Shown: positions 11,607 to 22,459, numbered from the stretch's first letter. The stretch: 64,000 bases of DNA from Cherax quadricarinatus (GCF_038502225.1 NC_091311.1:36347584-36411583), one strand, 5' to 3'. The notes: generated by a model not told the origin, from the letters alone. Numbers and translations are program-made.

Positions 11607-11810
11607 TAAAAATTTTAGTCTTGAAAGTGAGAAGCACAGTGCTTGCTCTTGGAAGGAAGGAGGGGGATGTTACAGTTCAGAGGGTCATTTGAAATGTAAT
11701 GTTTGTACACTTCTGGCAAGACAGCTATTGAATGAATGATGGCAAATGTGTTTCCTTTTAAGGTGTCACTACCTCAGTAGATGATGCCCAGTGAGTTAAA
11801 AATAACAGAA
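11607..11810 (+). mobile_element. RTE 3' tail fragment
   Basis: This is a diverged copy of the LINE tail: 'gcacagtgcttgctcttgg', then the gacagctattgaatgaatgatgg-type block, and the degraded 'gtcactacctcagtagatga' end. It may be the 3' remainder of an older LINE insertion. Confidence 0.6.
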
Positions 11811-12803
11811 ATTAATACACTACAAGTCTATCTTTACTTCGATAGCAACACATACCGTAGAGAATGATGAACACATTTTAGTCATATTTTCCCACATTCA
11901 TCCTCTCATGTCCAAAACTGATAACAATCTTCCAGTAAATCCTGCATGCTGTAGCAAAGGTAACAGCCAGTCCCGGTGGCCTGTAAAAGTGCTGTAAACA
12001 AATACTTCTTTTAACTACTGTACTGTCAATTTCTGTCTTTTTATTCTCATCTGTAATCACCCAGCTGCCCACTATAAAAGAAATTCCAAAATGCAGTTTT
12101 GGACATGAAAGGATTGATTGAATCTTTATAAGTTAACCTCTTTTAAAATCTTTTTTCAAGTTTTATTTTACATTGGTTACCTGTCTGTAATATGTGTTGT
12201 ATGTACTGTACTACCATTTTCAATAATAAATTATACCCCATTTCATGTTTTAAAAATTTACAAAGCAACAATAACACCAACCTTTAGCCATCCACCAGTA
12301 TTCTTCCTAACTATAAAAAAAATCTCATACAGGAGGGCCTCATCTGTACACCTCTTAGGTTCCTGACCCCATGCGATAAGCAAAAATCACCGGAGGGTGG
12401 AAACAGTTTTTTTTTTTATTATTGAATGCTAAAATACCTGATAATGTGTTTACACTATCATATATTAAGTGCTCAATACAGCTAGGAACAAAAAACAAAC
12501 ATAAAAGTAAAATAAATACCCAGTACATAAAATACTTACCATAAAATATGGCACCAGCAGCCCTTCCCGTATGCAACTGTTGTGTGAAAATTGCAAAAAA
12601 CACCGTATATAATGAGCAATGACTCACTTGAAAGCCAACGAAAACGTGGAACACTGACATTTTTAGGCATTTTAGACTGCTGAAATATGTTATGATTTTT
12701 ACTCATGGTAAACATATTCCTCTCACTCTCCATTTTCCTTCCCACAAAACTTATTCTATTAATGAAGTCCCTCTTGCAGAATCTTTCAGTCTACAAGACT
12801 TAC
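11811..12803. other. Intronic sequence with one MITE-like fragment
   Basis: Most of this is unrecognised AT-rich intron. The part at about 12335-12560 (ggagggcctcatctgtacac, then the 'ataatgtgtttacactatca' block) resembles the inside and end of the element at 22800-25010 and is probably a degraded copy. The donor of exon 7 (GTAAGT on the minus strand) is at 12803. Confidence 0.45.
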
Positions 12804-12964
12804 CTTATTCCTGAAGTCCCTCTTACAATGCACTTCCCAAAGTACATTAGTATCATCTAAGAGATAGTTGTTGAAATCTTCAAGGCTAAGGAGTTGATGC
12901 GGGGATGCTCTTTCTAGTACAGGCCGAAGAATTTCAAAGGGAATGCCTCCAGTGAACTCCAGTG
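12804..12964 (-). CDS. ELOA: Elongin A exon 7
   Basis: This 161-nt exon encodes the end of residue 651 to residue 704. It continues in frame from exon 6 (a split codon gives Ala) and reads ALEFTGGIPFEILRPVLERA, then SPHQLLSLEDFNNYLLDDTN and VLWEVHCKRDFRNK. The order GG(I/V)P-E-L-PVLE, then an F-box-like helix, then LW.VHC.RDF matches the region after the BC-box in Elongin A, which contacts Cullin 5. The donor after AAG is GTAAGT. The acceptor is TTAACCAG. The exon is too short to stand out in a simple ORF scan, which is why it is easy to miss. Confidence 0.92.
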
Positions 12965-13241
12965 CTGGTTAAGTACACAGGATGTCAAAATCAAGATAAC
13001 TGTAACCTTAAAAATATTTAAAACAATTAAATTTTACCCAATGTGCACTAAAACTTTTTTGAAGTACCATATCACACTGTACAGTACATAAATATGATAC
13101 CACTGCTTATGTTTAATTATTATAGACTCTCCTCACTTAACAATGAGGTTCTCTTCCTAAGAATAGGTCAGTAAGCAAAATGGTTGTTAAATGAGGAGCA
13201 TACTGTATTAGTAGTGGGTTTATGTCAGCCATCATTAGACA

Positions 13242-14059
13242 CTTAGGAGTCTGTGGAGACAAAGAACTTTGTCCTGGGAGGCATACATTCCCCTCTTTGC
13301 CTCCAAGGACAAAGAGGGGAATGTATGAATGTATACTCTCATACATTCCCCTCTTTGTCCTTGGAGGCAAAGAGGGTAATGTATGAGAGTATAATTTTAC
13401 CAACGCTCTTATATGGGTGTGAAGCATGGGTGATAAATGTTGCAGAGAGGAGAAGGCTGGAGGCAGTGGAGATGTCATGTCTGAGGGCAATGTGTGGTGT
13501 GAATATAATGCAGAGAATTCGTAGTTTGGAAGTTAGGAGGAGGTGCGGGATTACCAAAACTGTTGTCCAGAGGGCTGAGGAAGGGTTGTTGAGGTGGTTC
13601 GGGTATGTAGAGAGAATGGAGCGAAACAGAATGACTTCAAGAGTGTATCCGTCTGTAGTGGAAGGAAGGCGGGGTAGAGGTCGGCCTAGGAAAGATTGGA
13701 GGGAGGGGGTAAAGGAGGTTTAGTGTGCGAGGGGCTTGGACTTCCAGCAGGCATGCGTGAGCGTGTTTGATAGGAGTGAATGGAGACAAATGGTTTTTAA
13801 TACTTGACGTGCTGTTGGAGTGTGAGCAAAGTAACATTTATGAAGGGATTCAGGGAAACCGGCAGGCCGGACTTGAGTCCTGGAGATGGGAAGTACAGTG
13901 CCTGCACTCTGAAGGAGGGGTGTTAATGTTGCAGTTTAAAAACTGTAGTGTAAAGCACCCTTCTGGCAAGACAGTGATGGAGTGAATGATGGTGAAAGTT
14001 TTTCTTTTTCGGGCCACCCTGCCTTGGTGGGAATCGGCCAGTGTGTTAATAAATAATAA
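13242..14059 (+). mobile_element. RTE LINE 3' fragment with target-site duplication
   Basis: This is a 5'-truncated insertion flanked by direct repeats ATCATTAGACA at 13231-13241 and 14060-14070. It holds the C-terminal part of the reverse transcriptase protein (13373-13723: LLYGCEAWVINVAERRRLEA, EMSCLRAMCGVNIMQRI, ending with GRRGRGRPRKDWREGVKEV and a stop), then the 3' tail ending in a TAATAAATAATAA simple repeat. At about 13270-13370 a short inverted duplication around 'cattcccctctttg' precedes the coding part. Confidence 0.88.
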
Positions 14060-14115
14060 ATCATTAGACATTTTTATAATGTCACCTTTGCACCATTTAT
14101 AACATTTTTAGTATA

Positions 14116-14437
14116 TAGCCTCTCCTCACTTAGCGACATACTCATTTAGCAATGACTCAGACTTACTACAGGCTCTCTGACTAGTATGCATACCTCAAAA
14201 ATGTTTATTAAAGTTGATTTCCTCTATTCTGTTTATTACAATATACAGTACACTGCTGTATAAGCATTTAAAAATATACTAGAAATGTTATAAATGGTGC
14301 AAAGGTGGCATTAAAACATCATCAAAGATGGCTGACACAAACCCACTACCATTATAGTAAGCTCCTCACTTAGTGATGAATTCATTTACTGACGTGGTCT
14401 TAGGAACGGAACTCCATTGTTAAGTGAGGAGAGGCTG
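14116..14437. mobile_element. TA-flanked MITE M1, nested in M2
   Basis: The ends are TAGCCTCTCCTCACTTAGCG and its inverse GTTAAGTGAGGAGAGGCTG, with TA at 14114-14115 and 14438-14439. It is about 322 bp and has no ORF. Relative to M2 it lies in reverse orientation. The sequences on both sides join to restore M2. Confidence 0.82.
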
Positions 14438-14587
14438 TATTTTTATATGTTTATACAGTAATGTACTTATAATGTAATAAAGAGAATAGAGGAAATCAGC
14501 TCTAATATACATTACTTAGGTTTGCACACTGGTTGGAGGGGTGGTCGGTAAACGAGTACGTCGCTAAGCAAGGAGAGGCTGTATTTA

Positions 14588-14755
14588 ACCCTTAAATGGT
14601 CCAAACGTATATATACATTCTTTCAATATTTGAAATTATGTTAAAAAATGTAGATCTTCTTTCTTGTTTTACATTTGAAAATGTGTAAAAAAAATGTAGA
14701 TCTACTTTTGGAGCACTACGGATTTGAACGTCGATCTGTTTAGACCGTTTAAGGG
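14588..14755. mobile_element. pB2: 168-bp piggyBac-type MITE with hybrid ends
   Basis: TTAA flanks lie at 14584-14587 and 14756-14759. The TIR is CCCTTAAATGGTCCAAACG, mirrored imperfectly on the right. The left end carries GTATATATAC at 14607, 19 bp in, and the right end a GATC-type palindrome (GTCGATCTGT at 14730). The element at 57398-57609 has the same arrangement. It is placed directly after M2 with no gap. Confidence 0.85.
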
Positions 14756-14811
14756 TTAATATGCATGTCTTAACTGGAATACTCATATTTTTCACACAAA
14801 ATATAACTTAC

Positions 14812-14906
14812 CATCAATATTTTCTTGTAGGACTCTGATGCAGGCCTCATAGAGCGTCGGCACATAAGATAATCCAGGTATCTTACCAGAGTACACCTTA
14901 CTGCGT
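14812..14906 (-). CDS. ELOA: Elongin A exon 6 with the BC-box
   Basis: This 95-nt exon encodes residues 619-651 (both edge codons split): RSKVYSGKIPGLSYVPTLYE followed by ACIRVLQENID. TLYEACIRV (residues 636-644) fits the BC-box consensus (S/T)LxxxCxxx(hydrophobic), which binds the Elongin B-Elongin C dimer. KVYSG upstream is also conserved in Elongin A. The acceptor is a TTCTTTCCAG tract and the donor GTAAGT. The phases are 2 in and 1 out, matching exons 5 and 7. Confidence 0.93.
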
Positions 14907-15108
14907 CTGGAAAGAACAAATATATTCAGTTCAGCCTTTTACAAAACTAAATAATGTTATTAATATGGAAGATAAAGCTGTTAAAGACACATGAGCACCC
15001 TAGATTCTTTAGCTTCTTGGGAACAGAAAAAAAAATCATGCTTGAACTCTATGCAAGCAGAACAAGTAAAGTGTTTAGCAATGATGGAAATTATAGAACA
15101 TACATTAA

Positions 15109-18054
15109 CCCTTTCAGGGTCCAAGGCCAAAATCTGAAGTCACGCACCAGTGTCCAAGAAATTTTGAAAAAAAAAAAAATTATTTTTTCTTACAGAATTA
15201 AAGAGCATATTTTTGTGAAGGTAATAAAACAAAAAAAATTAGAATCTGATCAGTACTTACCGAGATACAGTGCCAAGAAGTTTGTAGAAAATGATGTGGT
15301 GGCGGCAACATCGACGAATTCCACATACGCGTATTATATTATTTTGTTGTTTTAGTTGTTTTTTCTTTTCTTTTCCAATTTTTTTCTATTCCTACTAACA
15401 TTTGGGGCCTGAGAGACCAATACTGTATATAATTTATATATATAAACTCACTGTATTGAACACAATAACCGCACTAAAGTTATTATCATATTATTGTTTA
15501 CCACTGTTGTTTATTACAATAAACATGCACAAATATTGTATAATACTAATGTTCTATCATATATTTACATATTTACAATCACTGGACATGGTTTTAGAAC
15601 TGCTGGAGCTTGTGGAACTCCTTGAAACAAGGCACCATGCACAGAGGCACCTTACATTCCTCACACATAAACCGAGTGTCTTTGCGTCTTTGTTGCCGTC
15701 GTTTTGTTTGTGCACAGACAATGCATCTCTTCTGAGCAAATTTCTTTTGAGTTGAAGGAAGCTGTATTATGAAATGATCACCTTCTCTTCTCAAACGCTT
15801 GGGTATATTGTGATGAATTCGAGGACCATGTTGTATTGCAGGTGTTGTTACCTGGTACTTCATTATGAGTTGTCTGACAACAGACAAACAAAATTCACCA
15901 TACGGTGGTCTGTTACCAGTCTTTATTTGGTACATATTATATGCATTCAGCATTGAAATGTCCATGAGATGGAAGAAAAGTTTCATGTACCACTTGTAAC
16001 TCTTACGAACACAGTCAACAAAACCAATCTGCATGTCACACTTGTCAACCAAGCGCATGTTTTGTGTATAATCAATCACTGTCACTGGTTTTCGAATACG
16101 TTCATTAGTCACTCGATCAACTTTGCCACTGTCTTGCATTTCATTACGGTGAATGGTTGTCAACAATGTGACATCTCGTTTGTCATGCCACCGTAATGCC
16201 ATGATGTCATTGGCAGTAAACACCTGCACGTCATCACCACGAACACCTGCGTTGAGCCTGGGCATATGTTTACGATTAGAACGCACTGTGCCACACACAT
16301 CTGTCTTGTTCACTCGCATGAAATCACTGAGTAATGGGCTTGTGTACCAGTTATCGGTATATAATGTATGGCCCTTACCAAGATAAGGTGCCATCATGTT
16401 TCTCACTACGTCACCTGATATACCCAATAACATCTTGGTATCTTTCAATGTTTTACTACCCGTGTATACAACAATATCCAACACCAGGCCACTGTCACAA
16501 TCACAGAGTACAAACAATTTTATACCAAAGCGGTTCCTCTTGCTCGGTATATACTGCTTGAATGACAGTCTACCTTTGAACAAAATCAAAGACTCGTCAA
16601 TTACAAGATTCTTGAATGGATAAAAGTATATCCTGAACTTTTGTTTGAGATACATGAAAACATTTCTAATCTTGTATAACCTGTCACTTCTGTCAGGCCT
16701 GGTTTTGTCAGAGAAGTGCAACATACGTAAGAGTAAGATAAACCTGTTCACTGGTATTATTTCACTGAAGGATGGGGTACAAATTAGCCGATCTGTGGAC
16801 CAGTATGCTTTTATATTATGCTTATAGACGTGAGGCATAAGCATTATTGTTGCAAAAAGCAAATACATTTCTGCAACAGTCGTCTCTTTCCACCTGTGTA
16901 GTCTTGACTGTGGTGATAAGATCGTATTTGCCATGGTGTACTGAAAATACTTATTACTTTCCCTGACAATAGTTTCCATCAATGGCTGGTCAAAGAATAA
17001 TTCAAAGAATTCCAGTTCATTGGCCGTGGTTCCAAGGGGACAGGTAGGTAGAATTCCACTTTGCGAGTCATCAAAGTGGTGAGGGCTGGGAACAAAATTG
17101 GGATTTTGCTGCCAATCCCAGATACGGTTTGCTGGTGGATACTGGACATCATAGGCTGGTTGTACGGGTGGTTGTGGCGGGCGACGCTCCGCTTTGTCCT
17201 TGAACTGACGAGTCAGCAGCGTGGGTTCCCGCGTGGCACAGCGAGTCACGCATGGCGGTGCCACTACCACCACCAGCCCCACTAACACCATCCACTGATG
17301 TCTGTGGCCCATCCATGCCAAGTGTAGCCACATCATCCTCACTATCACTACCTAAAACGGGTGTAGGGCCACGGGATGTACTCCGGGATGTACTACGGGA
17401 TGTACTCCGTCCCCTGGGCATAGCATAGGGTACACTACCCGAGCGCATGCGGCGGCGCACATACCGACGCTTCACTGGTGAATATGTTTCCTCACTATCA
17501 CTACTCGAATGATCGTCGAGCGCAATAAAATCACAATCCACGTCAGAATCATCGTCATTACTGAAGTCAGAGGCCAGACCACGGGAAAATATTAGTTTTC
17601 TCTTACGTTTAGGAACAACCGACCGTGAGTCACGAGTGCCCACACCAGAGGTAGAAGGTCGAGGATCGTCGGGGTTTTCTGCACTATTATCGATATCCTG
17701 GTCATTATTTTCGGTCACTAACTCATCAAAGCCGTAGAATTCGTCTTCATTTCCACTTCCATCAGTGTCAGAACTATCAGACAGGAAGAGGAGAGTCCCA
17801 ATTTTCCGGGGAGTGAGAGCTGACTTGCGACGAGACATGGTGAACAAGGGTGACTGAGCCGGCGTTCCCACAATGCTATGCAGGCGCCTAGATTTTTTGT
17901 TTATGGCGCACACCCACCGCGCAGACCCATTCTCTCATATGTAGGCCTATGAGCGCTTTCGCGCTAAATTTGACGGCGCTAGAATTTTGGCGTAGATCTA
18001 CGGTTTGGACACTCACCGACCAGCCGTAGATCTACGGGACGGACCCTGAAAGGG
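15109..18054 (-). mobile_element. pB3: near-complete piggyBac element (GATC type)
   Basis: TTAA flanks lie at 15105-15108 and 18055-18058, with TIRs CCCTTTCAGGGTCC at both ends. It is 2946 bp. The transposase is on the minus strand (17838 to 15594). On the side of the transposase start the element carries two GTAGATCTAC palindromes at 17992-18001 and 18026-18035, 34 bp apart and 19 bp from the element end. Such pairs are absent from the other end. It sits between exons 6 and 5 of Elongin A. Confidence 0.92.
15594..17838 (-). pseudogene. piggyBac transposase, complete but for a frame break
   Basis: Reading from the ATG at 17838 (MSRRKSALTPRKIG), an acidic Ser/Asp-rich N-terminal region runs open to about 17149. 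A second overlapping frame, open up to 17348, carries the rest to the stop at 15594, so one frameshift lies in the overlap at about 17150-17350. The catalytic part shows the piggyBac DDD motifs: VIDESLILFKGR (first Asp), TLYTDNWYTSPL (second Asp) and VIDYTQNM (third acidic). The C-terminus has a Cys-rich domain (CIVCAQ..FMCEECKVPLC) as in piggyBac transposases. The length of about 745 codons is longer than the classical moth protein, mainly because of the N-terminal region. Confidence 0.88.
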
Positions 18055-18058
18055 TTAA

Positions 18059-18214
18059 TTTAAACTAAACAATGTACTGCGGGCTGATTTATTTAGGTGT
18101 GGTGAGTGATCACATATGCAAAACAGGTAGAAATGTTCCATATTACTAATGTTTGTGTAAATAAGTTTTGTAAACAATACACTGATGATAATAGTGTGCT
18201 GAAGTGATTGGTAT
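18059..18214. other. Short intronic stretch
   Basis: Unrecognised AT-rich intron sequence between the piggyBac element and the next LINE tail. Confidence 0.35.
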
Positions 18215-18865
18215 TTTTTGGGACATGAAGAGCTGTTGGAGTGTGAGCAGAGTAATATTTAGTGAAAGGGTTCAGGGAAACTAGTTTTCATATAACCGGA
18301 CTTGAGTACTGGAAATGGGAAGTACAATGCCTGCACTTTAACCCTCTGACTGTCGCAGGCCCCTTTCTGAAACTGTCATTCTATGTTGCAAAATATTTGA
18401 AAAAAAAAAAAAAATTATTTTTTCTTACCAAAATGTTAGGATTATTTTACAGAGTGTTTTAAGCCTAAAAAAAAAATTTCCCATCAGTACTTATCGAGAT
18501 ACAGAGGCACAAAGTTGGCAGAAAAGGAGCGGTGTATGGCAACAGTGGCGAATGCCGCCCACCCAGTATTCTTTTATTTAGTCCAATTCGAAGGTTTCTT
18601 GTATTTTCCAATATTTTTCTTTTCTAAGTATTTTCCAATATTTTTCTTTTCTAAGTAACTTATGTGGCCTGTGAGACCAAAGTAAGGTGCATTGTTCAAA
18701 TATACACTCATTGTTTACAGCACAATAACTGAACAAACATTATCACTATTAGTTTGTGTATAAAACTTTTTTACACAAACAATACAAAACATTGTTTATT
18801 ACTATTGTTCCATAATATATATACATATACCTTTGATATACCTTTGAAGAATTTCGAAAGTATAT

Positions 18866-20176
18866 CTACTCTCTGAGCCCGGCCATGGGCCAGGGTCCTC
18901 TGGTGCTCGCCTAGTCAACCAGGCTGTTGCTGCTGGAGGCCCGCTGCCCCACATATCCATCACAGCCTGGTTGATCTGGCACCTGGTGAAGATACTTGTC
19001 TAGTTTCTTCTTGAAGGCTTCAACACTTGTTCCAGCAGTGTTTCTGATATCTTCTGGTAAGATGTTGAAAAGTCTGGGACCCCGGATGTTGATACAGTGT
19101 TCCCTTATTGTCCCCACCGCACCCCTGCTCCTCACTGGGTTTATTTTACACTTCCTCCCATATCTCTCACTCCAGTATGTTGTTATGGCAGTGTGCAGAT
19201 TTGGGACCAAGCCCTCGAGCACCTTCCAGGTATATATTATCATGTACCTCTCTCTCCGCTCCAATGAGTACATGTTCAAGACTTGCAGGCGTTCCCAGTA
19301 GTTTAGGTGCTTTACTGGCTCAATGCGAGCCGTAAACGATCTCTGTATTTGTTCCAGCTCCAATATTTCTCCTGCCTTGAACAGGGCCATCAGCACTGAG
19401 CAATATTCTAAGTGAGGGAGCACTAGCGATTTGAAGAGTGTTACCATCTGCATTGTTTTCCTTGTTTTGAAAGTTCTCAATACCCACCCAGTCATCTTCC
19501 TGGCTGTCGTGATCTTTGTCTTGTTATGGTCTTTAAAAGAAAGGTCCGCTGACATATTTATTCCTAGGTCTTTTACGTGTTCCTTACGTTCTATTTGGTG
19601 ACCCTCTTGAGTTTTGTATATAGTGCTCTTTTTGAGTTCTTCATTCTTTCCATACCTAAGCAGCTGGAACTTATCACCATTGAACGTCATGTTGTTTTCC
19701 ACTGCCCACTGGAAAACCCTGTTTATGTCTTCCTGTACTTTTTCAGTGTCCTCTACCGTACTGACTTTCATGCTTATTTTAGTGTCATCTGCAAATGATG
19801 ATACAAAAGTGTGCCGGGTGTTTTTGTCTATGTCTGCTATGAGGATGAGGAACAGCAAAGGTGCCAGGACAGTGCCTTGGGGCACTGAGCTTTTGACCTC
19901 GCTGATGCTGGATCTTGCCCTGTTCACTACTACTTTTTGTGTTGTGTGTGTTAGGAAACCAAAAATCCATCTGCCTACCTTCCCCGTAATGCCCATGGCC
20001 TTCATTTTGTGCGCTATCACTCCATGATCGCATTTGCCAAACGCCTTTGCAAAATCTGTGTAAATCACATCTGCGTTTTGGTCGTCTTCCAGTGCCTCCG
20101 TAATTCTGTCATAATGGTTCAGCAGCTGTGACAGACATGATCGTCCTGCTCTAAAACCATGCACTGAACACTTTCC
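18866..20176 (-). mobile_element. CR1-like LINE fragment with open RT frame
   Basis: Minus strand, 5'-truncated, inserted into piggyBac pB4. The reading frame stays open from about 20176 to the stop at 18911. Visible blocks are SVHGFRAGRSCLSQLL, VIYTDFAKAFGKCDHG (first Asp), SVPQGTVLAPLLFLI, FADDTKISM (catalytic FADD), then FKSLVLPHLEYCS and the C-terminal INIRGPRLFNILPEDIRNT. This order (GFR..RS, DF.KAFD, PQG.VL.PLLF, FADD.K, LVLPHLEY) is typical of CR1/L2-type LINEs. The same family is seen at 55490-55745. The frame also reads through into flanking piggyBac sequence upstream, which is not part of the LINE protein. Confidence 0.8.
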
Positions 20177-20244
20177 TAGAACTGCTGTAGCTTGTGGAAC
20201 TCTTTGAAACATGGGTATATGCAGAGTGGCACTTGTGCAAGAAA

Positions 20245-20530
20245 GGTATAAAATACCGACAATATGAAAGTTTAGACACATGTGCAACATCGGGATATCT
20301 TTATTGTAGACGTTTTGCCATCCAGTGGCTTTATCAATGCAGATTCTAGGACATAATTAGAAGACAGTAGAACTATATACAAAATATGAGGTAATCAGTC
20401 CCTCAGCCTTGGAGTTAGTGTTCACAGCATCGTGGTGGAGGAGAATCTGGAGCAAAGGCAAGAAGACTGACTGTTATATAGGCATCAGTGGATAAGGACG
20501 TGTGGCAGACGAGGGCATAGTCACTGGGGA
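20245..20530 (-). mobile_element. Hairpin element with hammerhead-like motif, copy 1
   Basis: The block begins 'tataaaataccgacaatatg', contains the ribozyme-like segment at 20306-20340, and ends with an inverted repeat (gggcatagtcactgg and its inverse at 20511-20551). The end of the window (63650-64000) has a collinear relative with the 'tggcagacgagggc'-like block. It is lodged in pB4 between the remains of the transposase N- and C-termini. Confidence 0.6.
20306..20340 (-). ncRNA. Degenerate hammerhead-like motif
   Basis: On the minus strand: a TTGATAA core (consensus CTGATGA), a stem-loop (GCC-ACTGGAT-GGC), then AAAAC-GTC, where GAAAC-GTC would be expected. The mutated core (C3, G8 and G12 positions) argues against activity in this copy. 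Confidence 0.4.
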
Positions 20531-20539
20531 ATCCCGCCT

Positions 20540-21121
20540 ACCAGTGACTATGCCCGGAGCCACACGACTCGTGCCACCATCACTATCACCACCTGCTGCC
20601 TCACTCACATCATTCATACCCACCGTAACAATATCGTCATCTTTACTATCAGGTCGTGGTGTAGGGCTATGGGATGTGCTACGAGATTTACTCCTTCCTC
20701 TTGAAACAGCATATGAAACACTACCAAACCTCATGCTATGTCGTATATACTGCCGCTTCACTGGGGAATATTCAGCCTCACTGTCACAACTAAAACTGCT
20801 TTCAATAACTTTGAAATCACTATCACTATCACTTTCACTGCTCACATCCGAGTCTCGTACATGGGCAAATAGTTTCCTCTTTCGTCCTGGTACAGGTGAA
20901 CGTGAACGGGGACGAGCCGGCCCAGCACCAGAGGTGGAAGGTCGTGGGTCATCTGGGTTTTCATCGCTAATTACGTTATCCTGGGCACTTTTCTCGGTCA
21001 CACCCACTTGAAAACCATGGAATTCACTTTCACTGACACTTTCATCGCTGTTAGAGCTATCACTTGGGAACAAAAGACCTCCAATCCGCCGAGGAGTGAG
21101 GAACTTCTTACTGCGAGGCAT
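20540..21121 (-). pseudogene. piggyBac transposase N-terminal remnant
   Basis: It starts MPRSKKFLTPRRIGGLLFPS at 21121 and aligns by eye with the N-terminus of the transposase at 17838 (MSRRKSALTPRKIG..LLF.SDSS), including the acidic stretch and ENPDDPRPSTSG. It ends without any catalytic motif. The remaining C-terminus is the short piece near 20178-20240, on the far side of the hairpin element. Confidence 0.75.
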
Positions 21122-21545
21122 GGTGAAAATGGACTACCAATGCACCACTGAGTCCCAGATTTTTTTCACAGGGTGCACACCCACCACTCAGACCCATTCT
21201 CATGTAGGCCTACCAGCTTTCTCCCGCTCGATTTGAAGCCGCTAGAATTTACGTGTATAAATACGTCAGAAACAGTGGCATGTAAGACGTATATAGTATA
21301 CGACGTAAACAGTCAAAGGGTTAAAGGCGGGGTTTGGGATATTGGTAGTTTGGAGGGATATGTTATACATCTTCATATACGCTTCTAAACTGTCATATCT
21401 GGGCGCCTCTACAAAGACAGTGATTATGTATGAGTGAGGTGAAAGTGATGAATGATGATGAAAGTATTTTCTTTTTGGGGATGTTCTTTCTTTTTGGGTC
21501 ATCCTGCCTCGGTAGGAGACGGCCGACTTGTTAAAAAAAAAAAAA

Positions 21546-21690
21546 TGCATGAAAGAGGGGAAGGTACCTAGCAATTGGCAGAGAGCATGTATAGTTCCTT
21601 TATATAAAGGGAAGGGGGACAAAAGAGACTGTAAAAATTATAGGGAAATAAGTTTATTGAGTATACCAAGTAAAGTGTACAGATGCTTTG
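21546..21690 (+). mobile_element. RTE reverse transcriptase fragment
   Basis: It follows the poly(A) of the preceding LINE tail and encodes a run matching KGDKRDCKNYREISLLSIPSK, the RT block also seen at 9009-9070. It is only about 145 bp. Confidence 0.65.
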
Positions 21691-22459
21691 TTCATTTTCT
21701 TGTCACATGCTACTTTTGCATACAATGCACTATCTTCATGTTCTTTTATAATTCCTATTTTTTTCATGTATGTTTACTAGAATGCTCAGCATCATTGCAT
21801 TTTTCTCTTTCCACTCATATTCGCATACTTTATATAATAAAGAAAAAGAATTGTGTATACGTATGTACAGTGTAAGACTGCACAACTTCATTGCTTGGAG
21901 TCTGGAGCAATACTGATGTTCGCATCATGCTAGTCTGGTACATAACAGTAGTCCAATATCAGCGTGTAATGCAGTTCAATAAAATTTATATATTTATAAA
22001 TTTAAACCATATTATTTGAAAACCGTACTGTTCAAAACCGTACTATACAAGGTATTACTGTATTGATTTTGAATTTAGCAAGTAACAACATGATTAGCAA
22101 GAATTCCCACAAGGCTACAACACACTTGTCTAAACTCAAGTGAATAGCACAAGATGGGGACCTAATAACTTTCAAAATCATGCCTGTTTTTTTGGAAGTT
22201 GATAGATTTTAGAATGTTAGATTACTGACATTGTATGGCAACAAAAACTCAGATTTAATGCCTGGTACTATGGAATGCATATACGTATCTATTTTAGAAA
22301 CTAATAAAATTAATATTCTTTTACCTAGCAACATTTTAGTACAAGTACAAACATAGTTATAGTGAAGTAGAGTACACAGAATCAAAGTCACTTTACCTTG
22401 AGCAAACATTTTAACAGACGCCCACTGAAAAGGATTCCTAACTACTAAGTATATATTAC
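21691..22459. other. Intronic stretch with nothing recognised
   Basis: AT-rich sequence with no convincing ORF or terminal repeat. The donor of exon 5 (GTAATA on the minus strand) is at its right edge. Confidence 0.4.

Larger units (their letters stand above)
13123..14581. mobile_element. TA-flanked MITE M2, split by a LINE and by a second MITE
   Basis: The left end is TAGACTCTCCTCACTTAAC after TA, and the right end GCTAAGCAAGGAGAGGCTG before TA 14582-14583. The body is interrupted twice: by the RTE fragment at 13242-14059 and by the related MITE at 14116-14437 in opposite orientation. Removing both gives one element whose parts line up with M1 read in reverse. The family lacks coding sequence. 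The CTCTCCTCACTTA terminal motif also bounds the copy at 43390-43687. Confidence 0.8.
18342..21320 (-). mobile_element. pB4: piggyBac element with LINE and hairpin insertions
   Basis: TTAA flanks lie at 18338-18341 and 21321-21324, with ends CCCTCTGACTGTCGC and the inverse of CCCTTTGACTGTTTAC. It keeps the transposase N-terminal part (21121 to about 20540) and a few codons of the C-terminus (about 20178-20240). Most of the catalytic region is missing and a hairpin element (about 20245-20530) sits in its place. A CR1-like LINE (about 18866-20176) is inserted in the 3' part. The right end has degenerate TATA-type palindromes at 21255-21264 and 21289-21298, again 34 bp apart. Confidence 0.8.
18215..21545 (+). 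mobile_element. RTE 3' tail split by a piggyBac insertion
   Basis: The tail begins near 18215 (gagctgttggagtgtgagca type) and breaks off at TTAA 18338-18341. It resumes after TTAA 21321-21324 with 'ggcggggtttgggatattgg', and ends in 'ggtaggagacggccgacttg' followed by a poly(A) run at 21531-21545. The unbroken LINE tail at 23815-24155 has the same order, so the piggyBac at 18342-21320 inserted here later. Confidence 0.85.

Noticed and set aside
15402..16827. Plus-strand frames across the piggyBac
   Set aside because: They are shadows of the minus-strand transposase, which has all catalytic motifs.
19577..20027. Plus-strand frames in the CR1-like LINE
   Set aside because: Complement of the RT frame with DF.KAF, PQG and FADD blocks on the minus strand.
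20474..21011. Plus-strand frame of 169 codons
   Set aside because: Antisense of the acidic N-terminal region of the piggyBac transposase in pB4.
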